DNA from: Betaproteobacteria bacterium
GTDB lineage: Bacteria > Pseudomonadota > Gammaproteobacteria > Burkholderiales > JACQAP01
Length of the DNA: 64,000 nt
Direction: 5' to 3'
NCBI GenBank assembly: GCA_016194905.1
Contig: JACQAP010000021.1
Span: 1-64,000, forward strand
The notes beneath the pieces were generated by a model. It was not told the origin of the DNA. It did no database searches and saw only the letters and a list, made by a program, of their open reading frames with translations. Below, piece after piece: positions 13,522 to 22,795 of the stretch. The position numbers and the translations under genes are program-made. Every line of letters begins with the position of its first letter. Position 1 is the stretch's first letter.

Positions 13522-14730
13522 ATGAGCGTCGAACTGGTCAAGCCAACCGCCGAGCCCGGTATGGAGGCGGTCTACACCCAAGAATTCTCGGTTCGTTACG
13601 ACTATCCGGTGCATTTCACGGAGCATTTGTTCGCGCGCGGCAATCCGGTGTTCGTGCAATCGATCGTGCGCCGCGAACCGGCCAAGCGCCACCGCATCGT
13701 GGTCTTCGTGGATGCCAATGTCGCGGCGAGCTGGCCGACTCTGGTACATGACATCGCCGCCTATGCCGAAGTGCACGCGGAGTCGCTCGAACTGGTCGGC
13801 CACCCGGAAGTGGTGGCGGGCGGCGAGCATGTGAAAAACGACCCCGCGTTCGTGACCAGCCTGCAGCGCCGTCTGGTCGAACTCAACCTGGATCGCCACG
13901 CTTTCGTGGTCGGAATCGGCGGCGGGGCCTTCCTGGACATGGTCGGCTTCGTTGCGGCCACTACGCATCGCGGCATCCGCCACATCCGTGTGCCCACCAC
14001 GGTGCTCGGCCAGAACGATTCGGGCGTCGGCGTGAAAAACGGCATCAATGCGTTCGGCATGAAGAATCTGCTTGGTGTGTTCGCCCCGCCGTTCGCGGTG
14101 CTGAACGACACCGACTTCCTGCGCACGCTGCACCCGCGCGACAAGATCGCCGGCATTGCCGAGGCGGTGAAAGTCTCGCTGATTCGCGACGGGTTGTTTT
14201 TCGAATGGCTGGAAGGAAACGCGGAAGCGTTGCGCGAATGCGCGCCGGCGGCGATGGCCCGCATGATCCGGCGCTGCGCGGAACTTCACATGCGCCAGAT
14301 CGCGCACGGCGGCGACCCGTTCGAAACCGGCAGCGCGCGGCCGCTCGACTATGGCCACTGGTCGGCGCACAAACTGGAAGGGCTGACCGCCCATGAATTG
14401 CGCCATGGTGAAGCGGTGGCGATCGGCCTGGCGCTCGACACGCGCTATTCGGTACAGATCGGCATGCTGGCGGCAGGCGGTGAAGAGCGCGTGTACAAGC
14501 TGCTCAAGCGCCTTGGCTTCTACCTGTGGCATCCGGCGATGGAGACCCGCGACGAGCAGAGCCGTCTGATCATCCTGCGCGGCATCGAAGAATTCCGCGA
14601 GCATCTCGGCGGCGAACTGACCATCACGCTGCTGCGCGATATCGGCCGCGGCGAAGAAGTGCATGCCATGGACAACAACGAAATCCTGCATGCGATGACG
14701 TGGCTGCGCCGGAAAGAGACCGGACAGTGA
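13522..14730 (+). CDS. eboD: 3-dehydroquinate synthase-like sugar phosphate cyclase, EboD
   Basis: The 402 residues have the NAD-binding motif GIGGGAFLDMVGFVA (about 130-145) and PTTVLGQNDSGVGVKNGIN (about 156). Zinc ligands of the DHQS fold are likely at GIAEAVKVS (Glu), LDYGHWSAHKLE (His) and ELRHGEAVAIG (His). True AroB enzymes are usually ~360 residues; the longer N-terminus (about 35 extra) and divergent substrate-pocket residues fit the ebo type. The reaction is probably cyclisation of a sugar phosphate, product unknown. The last codons overlap the GTG start of eboE, so the two are translated in a coupled manner. Confidence 0.85.
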   Translation: MSVELVKPTAEPGMEAVYTQEFSVRYDYPVHFTEHLFARGNPVFVQSIVRREPAKRHRIVVFVDANVAASWPTLVHDIAAYAEVHAESLELVGHPEVVAGGEHVKNDPAFVTSLQRRLVELNLDRHAFVVGIGGGAFLDMVGFVAATTHRGIRHIRVPTTVLGQNDSGVGVKNGINAFGMKNLLGVFAPPFAVLNDTDFLRTLHPRDKIAGIAEAVKVSLIRDGLFFEWLEGNAEALRECAPAAMARMIRRCAELHMRQIAHGGDPFETGSARPLDYGHWSAHKLEGLTAHELRHGEAVAIGLALDTRYSVQIGMLAAGGEERVYKLLKRLGFYLWHPAMETRDEQSRLIILRGIEEFREHLGGELTITLLRDIGRGEEVHAMDNNEILHAMTWLRRKETGQ

Positions 14731-15923
14731 AGATCGGCGCGGACGGCGCTCACCTGACGTACTGCAGCAACATCCATCCCGGCGAATCGTGGGCCGACGT
14801 GCGTGCCAACATCGAACGCTACTTTCCCGCGGTGCGCGACCGCGTGGCGCCGGAAGTAATGTTCGGCATAGGCCTGCGCCTGTCGGCGCGCGCCGCGCGC
14901 GAACTGAGCAGCGGCAATGCGCTCGCCGAGTTCCGCGAATTCCTGGCCCGCAAAAAACTCTACGTCTTTACCATCAACGGTTTTCCCTACGGACCTTTCC
15001 ACGGCACGCGGGTCAAGGAGGAGGTTTATCTTCCCGACTGGCGCGACGAAGAGAGGTTGCGTTACACCGACGAACTGGCGGAACTGCTGGTGCAACTGTT
15101 GCCCGACGGCGTCGAAGGCAGCATCAGTACCGTGCCGGGTGCGTTCAAGCCGGCCATGCAAGGCGGCGCGGACATCGAGCGCATTGCCGCCAACATGGTG
15201 CGGCATGTCGCGAAGCTGGTGGAGATCAAACGCCGCAGCGGCCGGCACATCGCGCTGGCGATCGAGCCGGAACCGCATTGTTTCCTGGAAACGGTCGACG
15301 AAAGCGTCCGTTTTTTCCAGGGGCATCTGTTCGGTGCGGACGCGGTACGCCGCCTGGGCGAACTCACCGGCCTGGATCGCCAGGCCGCCGCGACGGCGCT
15401 GCGCGACCATGTCGGCCTGTGTCTGGACCTGTGTCACGCAGCGGTCGAGTTCGAAGACCCGGCCGGCTGTATTCGCGATCTGCGGGACGCCGGCATTCGC
15501 GTGACCAAACTGCAGATCAGCGCCGGCCTGCGCCTGCCGGAATTGACGCAGGAAGCGGTGACGGCATTGAAGCAGTTCGACGACCCGGTCTATCTGCACC
15601 AGGTTGTGGAAGAAGGCCCTGACGGCATCAGGCGCTACGCCGACCTGCCGGAAGCGCTGGCGACCGCAACGGGCAAGGCGGACGGACGCGAATGGCGCGT
15701 GCACTGCCATGTGCCGATTTTCATGGACAACCTTGGCGCATTCTCATCGACGCGCTCCTTCATCAGCGAAGTGCTCGGTATCCATCGCCTGCATCCGGTG
15801 TCTGCGCATCTGGAAGTGGAGACCTATACCTGGAATGTCCTTCCCGAACATCTGCGCGCCGGCGACATGGAGCAGGCCATCGCGCGTGAGCTGAACTGGG
15901 TTAAAGAGGTTCTAGCGGCATGA
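14727..15923 (+). CDS. eboE: EboE, sugar-phosphate isomerase/epimerase-like TIM barrel protein
   Basis: The GTG start at 14727 overlaps the eboD stop (GTGA), giving 398 residues. Features of the xylose isomerase-like barrel include VFTINGFPYGPFHGTRVK (about 75-92), IALAIEPEPHCFLET (about 180), LCLDLCHAAVEFEDP (about 232) and WRVHCHVPIFMD (about 327), with His, Asp and Glu residues placed to bind a divalent metal. Family members are annotated as metabolite-traffic protein EboE. Role and substrate are unproven; an isomerase acting on the EboD product is a reasonable guess. The stop lies in an ATGA that begins the second bridging element. Confidence 0.85.
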   Translation: MKIGADGAHLTYCSNIHPGESWADVRANIERYFPAVRDRVAPEVMFGIGLRLSARAARELSSGNALAEFREFLARKKLYVFTINGFPYGPFHGTRVKEEVYLPDWRDEERLRYTDELAELLVQLLPDGVEGSISTVPGAFKPAMQGGADIERIAANMVRHVAKLVEIKRRSGRHIALAIEPEPHCFLETVDESVRFFQGHLFGADAVRRLGELTGLDRQAAATALRDHVGLCLDLCHAAVEFEDPAGCIRDLRDAGIRVTKLQISAGLRLPELTQEAVTALKQFDDPVYLHQVVEEGPDGIRRYADLPEALATATGKADGREWRVHCHVPIFMDNLGAFSSTRSFISEVLGIHRLHPVSAHLEVETYTWNVLPEHLRAGDMEQAIARELNWVKEVLAA

Positions 15924-16326
15924 GCAGGAAGCAGGGTCTGCCGGAGCGCGGAGGAGGGTTCGGCAAAGCGCGGAGCAGGGGCCCGCTTGCGGGATGCGAC
16001 CGTGGAGCCGAACATTGGGCGCGCCAATTTTTTTGCCGAACCCTGTGCGCGCCTCCCGGGTCGGATCCCCGCAAGCGGGGCCCCTCCTCCGCCGTACGGT
16101 GCGCCCCATGCGTTTATGGGGATCTGACCGCGGAGGCAGACATTAGCGGCCGGCAGCCCCATGCGTCCGTCTCAGGTCGCATCCCCATCAAAATCGATGT
16201 GGCCCCTGCTCCACCTCGTCGGCCGCCCCGCGTACCGTTGCGGGGATGCGACCGCCCGCGATTGCCGCCAGCCACCGACAGGAAAGCCTGCGCGATACTC
16301 CGATCATAAAAGAGGTGGCCGCATGA
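15924..16326 (+). repeat. bridging repeat element, copy 2 (between eboE and eboC)
   Basis: This ~400 bp element is collinear with the copy at 11422-11683 but has about 150 bp extra near its left end, itself rich in hairpins (CCCCGCTTGCGGG-type arms). As in copy 1, both ends carry GCATGA: the eboE stop at 15921-15923 and the eboC start at 16323. The frame opening at ATG 15920 stops at 16309, 13 bp before eboC. No recognisable protein domain. Confidence 0.65.
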
Positions 16327-17195
16327 AGCTGTCCGTCGCGCTGAAACTTGGGCGCGTGTCCAATCTGCCGACGGTCTGGTCGAACGTTCTCACCGGCATG
16401 GCGCTGGCGGGCACCGCAACGGCGGACCGCCGTCTGCTGCTGCTGGTCATCTCTCTCTCGTTGTTCTACGTCGGCGGCATGTTCCTCAACGACGCGTTCG
16501 ATCACGGCTTCGATGCGAAGGCGCGGCCGGAGCGTCCCATTCCTTCCGGCGAGGTCAGCGCGGCGCAGGTCCATGCTTTCGGCTTCGGCATGATGGCTGC
16601 GGGACTTGCCCTGCTTGCCTGGGTGGGCTATGACCATGAACCGTTTACGCAATGGCGACCGGTCGCGGCGGGGTTTGCGCTGGCTGCGGCCATCGTGTTC
16701 TACAACTGGCATCACAAGAACAATCCGCTGAGCCCGCTGATCATGGGTGTGTGCCGGATGTTGGTGTACCTGACAGCCGCGTTAGCCGTAACCGCGATCG
16801 TTCCCCGGCAAGTGATCGTCGCTGCCGTGGTCCTGCTCTGCTATCTGATCGGGCTGACCTACGCGGCGAAGAAAGAACATCTCGGTCGTCTGGAGAATAG
16901 TTGGCCGCTCGCTTTTCTGGCCGTGCCGGCGATCTATGGAATTTATCTCGCGCCGGCACAGCCGGTCGTCGCATTGCCCCTGTTGTTGCTGGCTGCATGG
17001 ATGTTTTACGCGCTGTGGCTCCTGCGCCGGCGCAAGCCAGGCGACGTACCGCGTGCCGTGGTGAGCCTGATCGCCGGCATCTCTCTGCTCGACGCGATGC
17101 TGCTGGCCGGGGCCGGCCACATTCCGTTCGCGTGTCTGGCGGTCGCGGCGTTCGTCATCACGCTCGCGCTGCAACGCTGGATTTCCGGCACTTGA
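16323..17195 (+). CDS. eboC: UbiA-like prenyltransferase, EboC
   Basis: The 290-residue integral membrane protein has eight or nine hydrophobic segments. The two Asp-rich prenyl-diphosphate motifs appear as MFLNDAFDHGFDAKARPERPI (about 54-74), with the typical following RPIPSGE, and more weakly around KKEHLGRLENSW (about 180). It is probably an inner-membrane prenyltransferase acting on an aromatic or polyol acceptor, as in the UbiA superfamily. ATG 16323 is preceded by AAGAGGTGG from the repeat element. A longer frame upstream would translate repeat sequence and is rejected. It is the last gene of the ebo operon. Confidence 0.87.
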   Translation: MKLSVALKLGRVSNLPTVWSNVLTGMALAGTATADRRLLLLVISLSLFYVGGMFLNDAFDHGFDAKARPERPIPSGEVSAAQVHAFGFGMMAAGLALLAWVGYDHEPFTQWRPVAAGFALAAAIVFYNWHHKNNPLSPLIMGVCRMLVYLTAALAVTAIVPRQVIVAAVVLLCYLIGLTYAAKKEHLGRLENSWPLAFLAVPAIYGIYLAPAQPVVALPLLLLAAWMFYALWLLRRRKPGDVPRAVVSLIAGISLLDAMLLAGAGHIPFACLAVAAFVITLALQRWISGT

Positions 17196-17254
17196 GTTTT
17201 GTATCCAGTTCAAGAGCGTTGACGCAACAGCTTCAGCTCCAAGTGTTCCCTTGA

Positions 17255-17310
17255 GTGTTTGACCTCAAGGGCGCAGAGGGGTAAAGAGAGGGCGCAAAGA
17301 AAAGCAAACA
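17255..17310. repeat. single arm of a GCAAAG-type repeat in a gene gap
   Basis: The 167 bp between eboC and the next gene hold one copy of the AGGGCGCAGAGG/AGGGCGCAAAGAAAAG unit type seen as paired arms in the glycolate operon. No inverted partner is evident here. Nothing else was found in this gap. Confidence 0.35.
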
Positions 17311-17362
17311 CGCGCAACTATTAAAAAACACACTTTTCTAGCCCCTTGTAACGGACAAAATC

Positions 17363-17623
17363 ATGGTCGACGAGAAAATCAAGGTACGTGTCACCGAAAC
17401 GGGTCAGATCCTCGACGTGGTTGTGCTGAACAAGCGCGCCGAACGCATACAGATCGTTCTCGGCGAAGGCATCCATAACGTCAAATGCGATCTTTCCCCT
17501 ACCCGTAACGGGATGGGCTACGCCGGCAGTGCGATGGGGCGCGAGCTCATTTACGAGCGCAGCCGCGATCAGGTTCAGGCCGACATCGACCGGCTCAACC
17601 CGGCCCTGCGTAAATCGCGTTGA
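17363..17623 (+). CDS. small conserved hypothetical protein
   Basis: The 86 residues begin MVDEKIKVRVTETGQILDV and end in a basic stretch (ALRKSR). Alternating polar and hydrophobic residues over the first 50 positions suggest a small beta-barrel or beta-sheet fold (IQIVLGEGIHNVKCDL). There is no signal peptide or membrane segment, and no motif that I recognise. The ribosome-binding site is weak. Codon usage matches the neighbours, and the next gene starts 39 bp downstream, so it is likely a real gene of unknown function. Confidence 0.6.
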   Translation: MVDEKIKVRVTETGQILDVVVLNKRAERIQIVLGEGIHNVKCDLSPTRNGMGYAGSAMGRELIYERSRDQVQADIDRLNPALRKSR

Positions 17624-17662
17624 AACCCATCAACCGGCGGGCTGCAAGCCGCTGAGGTCGTC

Positions 17663-18091
17663 ATGCTCATAGTCCTTGCCATTGTGTTGATCGCGACATT
17701 TGCATTTCTGGCGTCGGTCCATGTGTACTGGGCGTTCGGCGGGCGGTTTGCCAAGGTGGCGGCCATTCCCGAGTTGCGCGGCGCGCCCTCGTTCGTTCCC
17801 GGCCGCATAGCGACGCTGCTCGTCGCGTGTTGTTTATTCGTCTGCGCCGCACTCATCGGCGCAGCCACCGGATTCATCGATGCTCCCGTCCCGGCGATGG
17901 TTATCCAGTGGGGCTGCTTCGGACTGGCGCTGCTGCTGCTGTTGCGGGCGATCGGCGACTTCCGCCTGGTGGGCTTCTTCAAGACTGTCCGTGGCAGCCG
18001 GTTCGCCTGGCTAGACTCCGCGTTGTATTCCCCGTTGTGCCTGGCGTTGGCTCTGGGTGTGTTTCTTGTTGCCTGGAAGGCTGCTGCCTGA
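17663..18091 (+). CDS. DUF3995-type membrane protein
   Basis: The 142 residues contain four hydrophobic helices: about 1-25 (MLIVLAIVLIATFAFLASVH), 50-72, 80-103 and 117-140. The VHVYWAFGGRF motif near residue 25 and LVGFFKTVRGSRFAWLDSALYSP near 105 are the conserved parts of the DUF3995 family, small inner-membrane proteins of unknown function. No partner gene is evident, though it is co-oriented with the small gene before it. Confidence 0.75.
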   Translation: MLIVLAIVLIATFAFLASVHVYWAFGGRFAKVAAIPELRGAPSFVPGRIATLLVACCLFVCAALIGAATGFIDAPVPAMVIQWGCFGLALLLLLRAIGDFRLVGFFKTVRGSRFAWLDSALYSPLCLALALGVFLVAWKAAA

Positions 18092-18230
18092 AGAGCGACC
18101 GCGCATCCTGACTGGATCGTCGGGGATCGGAAAACGCGACCTCGGACCGACGTCCGCGGACGATTCAGTTATGCTTTGCGCAAAGGGCGATTTCCAGACC
18201 CAGAGGGAGTTTTCCCGGGAGGAGCATTTC

Positions 18231-19538
18231 GTGACGAAGGCGGTTGGGTTCGGCGGCCTCGGGTCGATGGGTGCGTCCTTTGCGGTGAAAAGATTTTCCG
18301 CCATCGTGCGGCTCGTCGCATCGATGGCGTTTGTTCTTCACTGCGGTGTCGCGATATCCGCCGAGCCGATCAGGGTCGCGTTTTTCGGCTCGCTCAGCGG
18401 CCCTTTCGCGCTGCAGGGCGAGGAGACGCTGAAGAATCTCCAGGCCGCCGCGGATTTTGTCAACGCGCGGGGAGGGGCGCTCGACGGGCGCAAGCTGGAG
18501 ATCGTGCCCTTCGACAACAAGGGTAATCCGCAGGAATCCCTGATCGTCCTGAAACAGGCTATCGACCGGGACATCCGCTTAGTCGTTTCGGGGGTGTCGA
18601 ATGTCGCGCACGCGCTCAGCGACGCGCTGGAAAAACACAATCAGCGCAACCCGGAAAAAGCGGTATTGTTCCTCGACTACGGCGCGCTCGACCCGGCGCT
18701 CACCGAAGGCAAGTGCAGCTTCTGGCATTTCCGCTTCGAATCGCATGCCGAGATGCAGGTCGGCGTGCTTACCGACTACGTCGCGAAGCTGGCTTCGGTG
18801 AAGAAGGTCTACCTCATCAACCAGGACTACGCCCACGGCCAGGCGGTGAGCCGCGCCTCGGTCGAAATGCTGGCGAAAAAGCGGCCAGACATCGAGGTCG
18901 TTGCGAACGACTTCGTGCCGCTTGGAAAGGTGAAGGACTTCGCGCCCTACGTCGCCAAGATCCGTGCTTCCGGCGCGGACAGCGTGATGACCGGAAGCTG
19001 GGGCAATGACCTGTCGTTGTTGATCAAGGCGGGCAACGAAGCGGGATTGAACGTCAACTACTACACGCTGCTCGCGGCTTTCTTTGGCACGCCTTCCGCG
19101 ATCGGGCCGTCCGGCGTGGGCAGGGTGAAGACCATTTACGCCTGGAACATCAATGCCGCCGATCCGGCATGGGAGAAAGCCCTCCTGGAGTACAAGGCGA
19201 AGTACCACAGCGTCACGAATATGGATTACCTGCCGGTGTTCCGGGCCATGGAGATGCTGGCCTCGGCCATGAAGAAGGCAGGCACGGACGATCCGATGAA
19301 AGTGGCTTACGCGATGGAAGGGCTGGAGTACGCCGGCCCGAGCGGGGAATCCTGGATGCGTACCGAGGACCATCAATTGATCGCGCCGATCTATGTGCTG
19401 GGCCTCGCCAAGTCCGGTGCGCCGGGCGTGAAGCACGATTCGGAAGGAACCGGACTGGGGTGGAAGGCCGAGGCGCTGATCCATGCGCGGGACACCATCC
19501 CGCCGATACGCTGCAAGATGGAGCGGCCGCCGATGTAA
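18231..19538 (+). CDS. periplasmic substrate-binding protein of branched-chain amino acid ABC type (orphan)
   Basis: GTG 18231 is favoured because GGGAGGAG lies 8 bp before it and a signal peptide follows (cleavage about AISAEP, residue 45). The 435-residue protein has the type I periplasmic-binding fold: GSLSGPFALQGEETLKN, QESLIVLKQAID, VYLINQDYAHGQAV, ADSVMTGSWGNDLSLLIKAG. No permease or ATPase gene is nearby. A paralogue with the same landmarks lies at 43700-44950. Such orphan binding proteins accompany PQQ dehydrogenase genes in some genomes and may deliver substrate or act as sensors' receptors; which applies is unknown. The frame continues after the stop for 27 codons of no clear origin. 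Confidence 0.85.
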   Translation: MTKAVGFGGLGSMGASFAVKRFSAIVRLVASMAFVLHCGVAISAEPIRVAFFGSLSGPFALQGEETLKNLQAAADFVNARGGALDGRKLEIVPFDNKGNPQESLIVLKQAIDRDIRLVVSGVSNVAHALSDALEKHNQRNPEKAVLFLDYGALDPALTEGKCSFWHFRFESHAEMQVGVLTDYVAKLASVKKVYLINQDYAHGQAVSRASVEMLAKKRPDIEVVANDFVPLGKVKDFAPYVAKIRASGADSVMTGSWGNDLSLLIKAGNEAGLNVNYYTLLAAFFGTPSAIGPSGVGRVKTIYAWNINAADPAWEKALLEYKAKYHSVTNMDYLPVFRAMEMLASAMKKAGTDDPMKVAYAMEGLEYAGPSGESWMRTEDHQLIAPIYVLGLAKSGAPGVKHDSEGTGLGWKAEALIHARDTIPPIRCKMERPPM

Positions 19539-19720
19539 GGTGTTTCGCCGGACAATCCGAAGATGGTAGTGGATGCGGTGCTGAGCATGATTGCCCAGGC
19601 AAGGACGAAAGGCAACTAAGCCGTTTTCCCCGGGGGCGAGCCTCGGTTAGAATTACTCCGCACCCGTGACCATCAAACGACCGGGACTTTCGAACCCGGC
19701 GTTCCGAGGAGAAGAAAACT

Positions 19721-21526
19721 ATGGCAAGTAAAATCAAAAAAGATCCCGCAAAGCTGCGTTCCCGCAAATGGTTCGCCAATGCGGACAACCCCAATATGAC
19801 GGCGCTGTACCTCGAGCGCTACATGAACTGGGGGCTGAAGCGCGAGGAACTGCAAGCCGGCAAGCCGATCATCGGCATTGCACAGTCGGGTTCGGACCTG
19901 TCTCCCTGTAACCGTCATCATCTCGAACTCGCCCATCGCGTGCGTGAGGGCATTCGCGAAGCCGGCGGCATCGCCTTCGAGTTTCCGGTGCACCCGATCC
20001 AGGAAACCGGCAAGCGCCCGACCGCCTCGCTCGACCGCAACCTCTGCTACCTCGGACTGGTGGAGACGCTGTACGGTTATTTCATCGACGGCGTCGTGCT
20101 GACGACCGGTTGCGACAAGACCACCCCGGCACAGTTGATGGCGGCGTCGACCGTGGACATCCCGGCCATCGTGCTCTCCGGCGGGCCGATGCTGAACGGC
20201 TGGTTCCGCGGCGAGCGCACCGGCTCCGGCACCATCGTCTGGAAGGCGCGCGAATTGCTGGCAACGGGCGAAATCAACGACGAGGAATTCATCGAGCTGA
20301 TCGCCTCCTCCGCGCCGTCGACGGGCCACTGCAACACCATGGGCACGGCGTCGACCATGAACTCGCTGGCGGAGGCGCTCGGCATGTCACTGCCCGGCGG
20401 CGCCGCGATTCCGGCCCCGCACAAGGATCGCGCGGTGAACGCCTACGAAAGCGGCAAGCGCATCGTCGAGATGGTGTGGGAAGACCTGCGCCCGTCCAAG
20501 ATCATGACGCGCGAAGCTTTCGAGAACGTCATCGTCGTCAACTCCGCGATCGGCGGTTCGACCAATGCGCCGATCCATTTCAACGCCATCGCGCGCCACA
20601 TCGGCGTCAAGCTCGACAACAACGACTGGGAAAAGATCGGCTACGACATCCCGCTGCTGGTGAACGTGCAACCCGCGGGGGAGTACCTGGGCGAGGAATA
20701 CCATCGCGCCGGCGGCGTGCCCGCGGTGGTCAACGAACTGATCAAGGCCGGCAAGATCCGCAAGAACGCGCTGACCGTCAACGGCAAGACGTTGTACGAG
20801 AACTGCAGGAAGACCCCGGTCCAGGACGAGCTGGTGATCTGGCCTTACAAGAAGCCGATGAAGCAGAAAGCCGGCTTCCTCAACCTCAAAGGCAACCTGT
20901 TCGACAGCGCGATCATGAAGACCAGCGTGATCTCCGAGGCCTTCCGCAAGCGCTACCTGTCCAACAAGAAAGACCCGAATGCATGGGAAGGCCGCGCCAT
21001 CGTGTTCGACGGCCCCGAGGACTACCACCACCGCATCGACGACCCGAAGCTGAAGATCGACGACAACTGCATGCTGTTCGTGCGTGGCACCGGTCCGAAG
21101 GGTTATCCCGGCGCCGCCGAAGTGGTGAACATGCAACCGCCCGCGAAACTGATCAAGCAGGGCATCACCGAACTGCCGTGCATCGGCGACGGCCGTCAGT
21201 CGGGCACCTCCGGATCGCCTTCGATCCTGAATGCCTCGCCGGAAGCGGCCAGCATGGGCGGCCTCGCCATTCTGAAAACAGGTGACCGTGTGCGTATTGA
21301 CCTGAACAAACGCACGGCGAACATCCTCATCAGCAAGGCGGAGTACTCGCGGCGCATGAAGGCGCTGGAGAAACAGGGCGGCTTCAAGAGCCCGGCCAGC
21401 CAGACGCCATGGCAGGAAATCCAGCGCGGCATGGTCGACGAACTCTCGTTGGGAATGGTGCTCAAGCCGGCGGTGAAGTATCAGCGGATTTCCACGAGCA
21501 AGGGCGTGCCGCGGGACAATCACTAG
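19721..21526 (+). CDS. IlvD/Edd family dehydratase, sugar-acid type
   Basis: The 601-residue enzyme has Cys ligands for the Fe-S cluster in [10 protein letters not shown] (about 66), [11 protein letters not shown] (about 133) and [15 protein letters not shown] (about 203). The C-terminal domain has [23 protein letters not shown] (near 490). Size and the NRHH and [11 protein letters not shown] details fit sugar-acid dehydratases (L-arabonate, D-xylonate or related) better than biosynthetic dihydroxyacid dehydratase IlvD. These remove water from an aldonate to give a 2-keto-3-deoxy acid. The exact substrate is not readable. Start ATG 19721 has GAGGAGAAG upstream. It appears to be transcribed alone. 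Confidence 0.87.
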   Translation: MASKIKKDPAKLRSRKWFANADNPNMTALYLERYMNWGLKREELQAGKPIIGIAQSGSDLSPCNRHHLELAHRVREGIREAGGIAFEFPVHPIQETGKRPTASLDRNLCYLGLVETLYGYFIDGVVLTTGCDKTTPAQLMAASTVDIPAIVLSGGPMLNGWFRGERTGSGTIVWKARELLATGEINDEEFIELIASSAPSTGHCNTMGTASTMNSLAEALGMSLPGGAAIPAPHKDRAVNAYESGKRIVEMVWEDLRPSKIMTREAFENVIVVNSAIGGSTNAPIHFNAIARHIGVKLDNNDWEKIGYDIPLLVNVQPAGEYLGEEYHRAGGVPAVVNELIKAGKIRKNALTVNGKTLYENCRKTPVQDELVIWPYKKPMKQKAGFLNLKGNLFDSAIMKTSVISEAFRKRYLSNKKDPNAWEGRAIVFDGPEDYHHRIDDPKLKIDDNCMLFVRGTGPKGYPGAAEVVNMQPPAKLIKQGITELPCIGDGRQSGTSGSPSILNASPEAASMGGLAILKTGDRVRIDLNKRTANILISKAEYSRRMKALEKQGGFKSPASQTPWQEIQRGMVDELSLGMVLKPAVKYQRISTSKGVPRDNH

Positions 21527-21650
21527 CGTTAGGGGCTAGGGGAGAGGGACTAGGGGCTAGGGACGAGGGGTTACGGCCGACCGATGGCCGGCCATAAACG
21601 CGTTCAACGCAAAGGACGCAAAGAGAAAGGAAAGGTACGCGAAGGAAAAC
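21527..21650. repeat. cluster of AGGGGCTAGGG and ACGCAAAGG repeat units
   Basis: Immediately after the dehydratase stop come units of TTAGGGGCTAGGGG and GACTAGGGGCTAGGGACGAGG, then AACGCAAAGGACGCAAAGAG. These are the two unit types found as inverted arms elsewhere, here side by side and without clear inverted partners. They mark the left edge of an AT-richer patch. Confidence 0.45.
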
Positions 21651-22117
21651 TCGCGTTGGGTAGATCAAAGTGCGGCTATAAAGTATATGCCCGACCCTCG
21701 CGCTTGCGCTGTACCTAGGAGAGAGGCGAACTGTGTTCTCGCACGTTTCTGCCCTCTTTATCAAGAATAGAGGCAGGCGCAGGCGCGCCGCTGCGGGCGC
21801 ATCCAGCGCCTCGCTCTCACTACTGGCAATAATTTGCATGACGACTCCATGCGTTTATGGGCCGAATGGAGCCATGGGAAAGGATTGCTAGCCAGGCCTC
21901 AGTCGGTCACGGATCAGTGACAAGTGTTGTCATTTTCACGACCTCACAATGGGCTAGGCACTCTGGCCTAAACAACCCTGCTATGGGGCATGCGTTATCC
22001 CCGACTAAATGCTATTGTCAATTTTCTAGCCAAGACTTTGTTAGACTTGGCGTGCCTCCATTCCACTGTCACATTCCATAATCTTCCACAACATGCCTAT
22101 GTAATCCAAACCCAAAT
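21651..22117. other. 467 bp gap without a recognisable gene
   Basis: The base composition falls clearly toward AT after about 21650. Short frames are present on both strands but none has a ribosome-binding site or a protein-like composition. The stretch may contain the promoter of the two-gene unit that follows. I see no repeat, RNA gene or terminator. Confidence 0.3.
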
Positions 22118-22795
22118 ATGGCAAAGCCTCAGATTTCGTTTGCAGTACTTGCGGACGCTCACAAGGACGCGGGCAACGGTAAGATCGATTGCTTTGGAAT
22201 CTTTGACAACGTAGGCCTCTGGGCCGCGCCGGCGACCCGCGAGTGCTCCGTAGTATTCGGAATAAGAGATATTCCCGCCGGTCCACTGGAAGTCTCGCAT
22301 TGGCTTCGCGTGCAGCACGCAGGACGGAAAGCAATAAAAATTCTGCAAGGCCACCTCAACTTAGAATCGGCCACGCGATCCGTAATAGTTGCGACCCGCA
22401 TCCCCCTCTCAATCGAGAGAGTCGTTCCATATGAGCTAGGAGTGGCCATCGGCGAAGAACTCCGAGGCCAGAACGCATTATGGATACCACTAGAGACTAA
22501 ACTTTTCCCGTGGCCAGCGCCATTGGGGAAAGAAGAACTGGCCAAAGTTCTGGCTGATCCAAAGTCCATCAAGTCGGCCCGTGCATTGCTGATATGCAGT
22601 AGTTGCAAGAATCAGTACATATTCCAGATCAATCTAGATTCCGCAAGCCCGATCCCCGCCGACGCGCGCTCATTCCCAGAAACGGGGGAGTTTCGCTGCC
22701 CAGAGTGCAGCACCGTTCATCACTTGAAAGACATCGAAGGCCAACTCAGAGCTCAACTCGGGAAACAGAGCCCCTCCTCTGAGGGCCGCCAATGA
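22118..22795 (+). CDS. hypothetical protein with N-terminal DUF6941-like domain and C-terminal zinc ribbon
   Basis: The 225 residues begin QISFAVLADAHKDAGNGKID, then CFGIFDNVGLWAAPA. This is similar in style to DUF6941 proteins, a small beta-sandwich family of unknown function. A C-terminal Cys pair set, LLICSSCKNQY (about 166) and EFRCPECSTVHH (about 200), forms a probable zinc ribbon. There is no signal peptide. Codons are more AT-rich than in neighbouring genes. The TGA overlaps the ATG of the next gene (ATGA), so both form one unit. A transferred two-gene module is likely; function unknown. Confidence 0.6.
   Translation: MAKPQISFAVLADAHKDAGNGKIDCFGIFDNVGLWAAPATRECSVVFGIRDIPAGPLEVSHWLRVQHAGRKAIKILQGHLNLESATRSVIVATRIPLSIERVVPYELGVAIGEELRGQNALWIPLETKLFPWPAPLGKEELAKVLADPKSIKSARALLICSSCKNQYIFQINLDSASPIPADARSFPETGEFRCPECSTVHHLKDIEGQLRAQLGKQSPSSEGRQ

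Noticed and set aside
12559-14691. Very long (710-codon) open frame on the minus strand opposite eboB-eboD
   Set aside because: His- and Arg-rich shadow of two GC-rich genes with strong family motifs on the other strand; no ribosome-binding site or recognisable domain.
19539-19619. 27 in-frame codons (SPDNPKMVVDAVLSMIAQARTKGN) after the stop of the substrate-binding protein
   Set aside because: Protein-like, possibly the tail of a lost gene, but too short to identify and without its own start signals.
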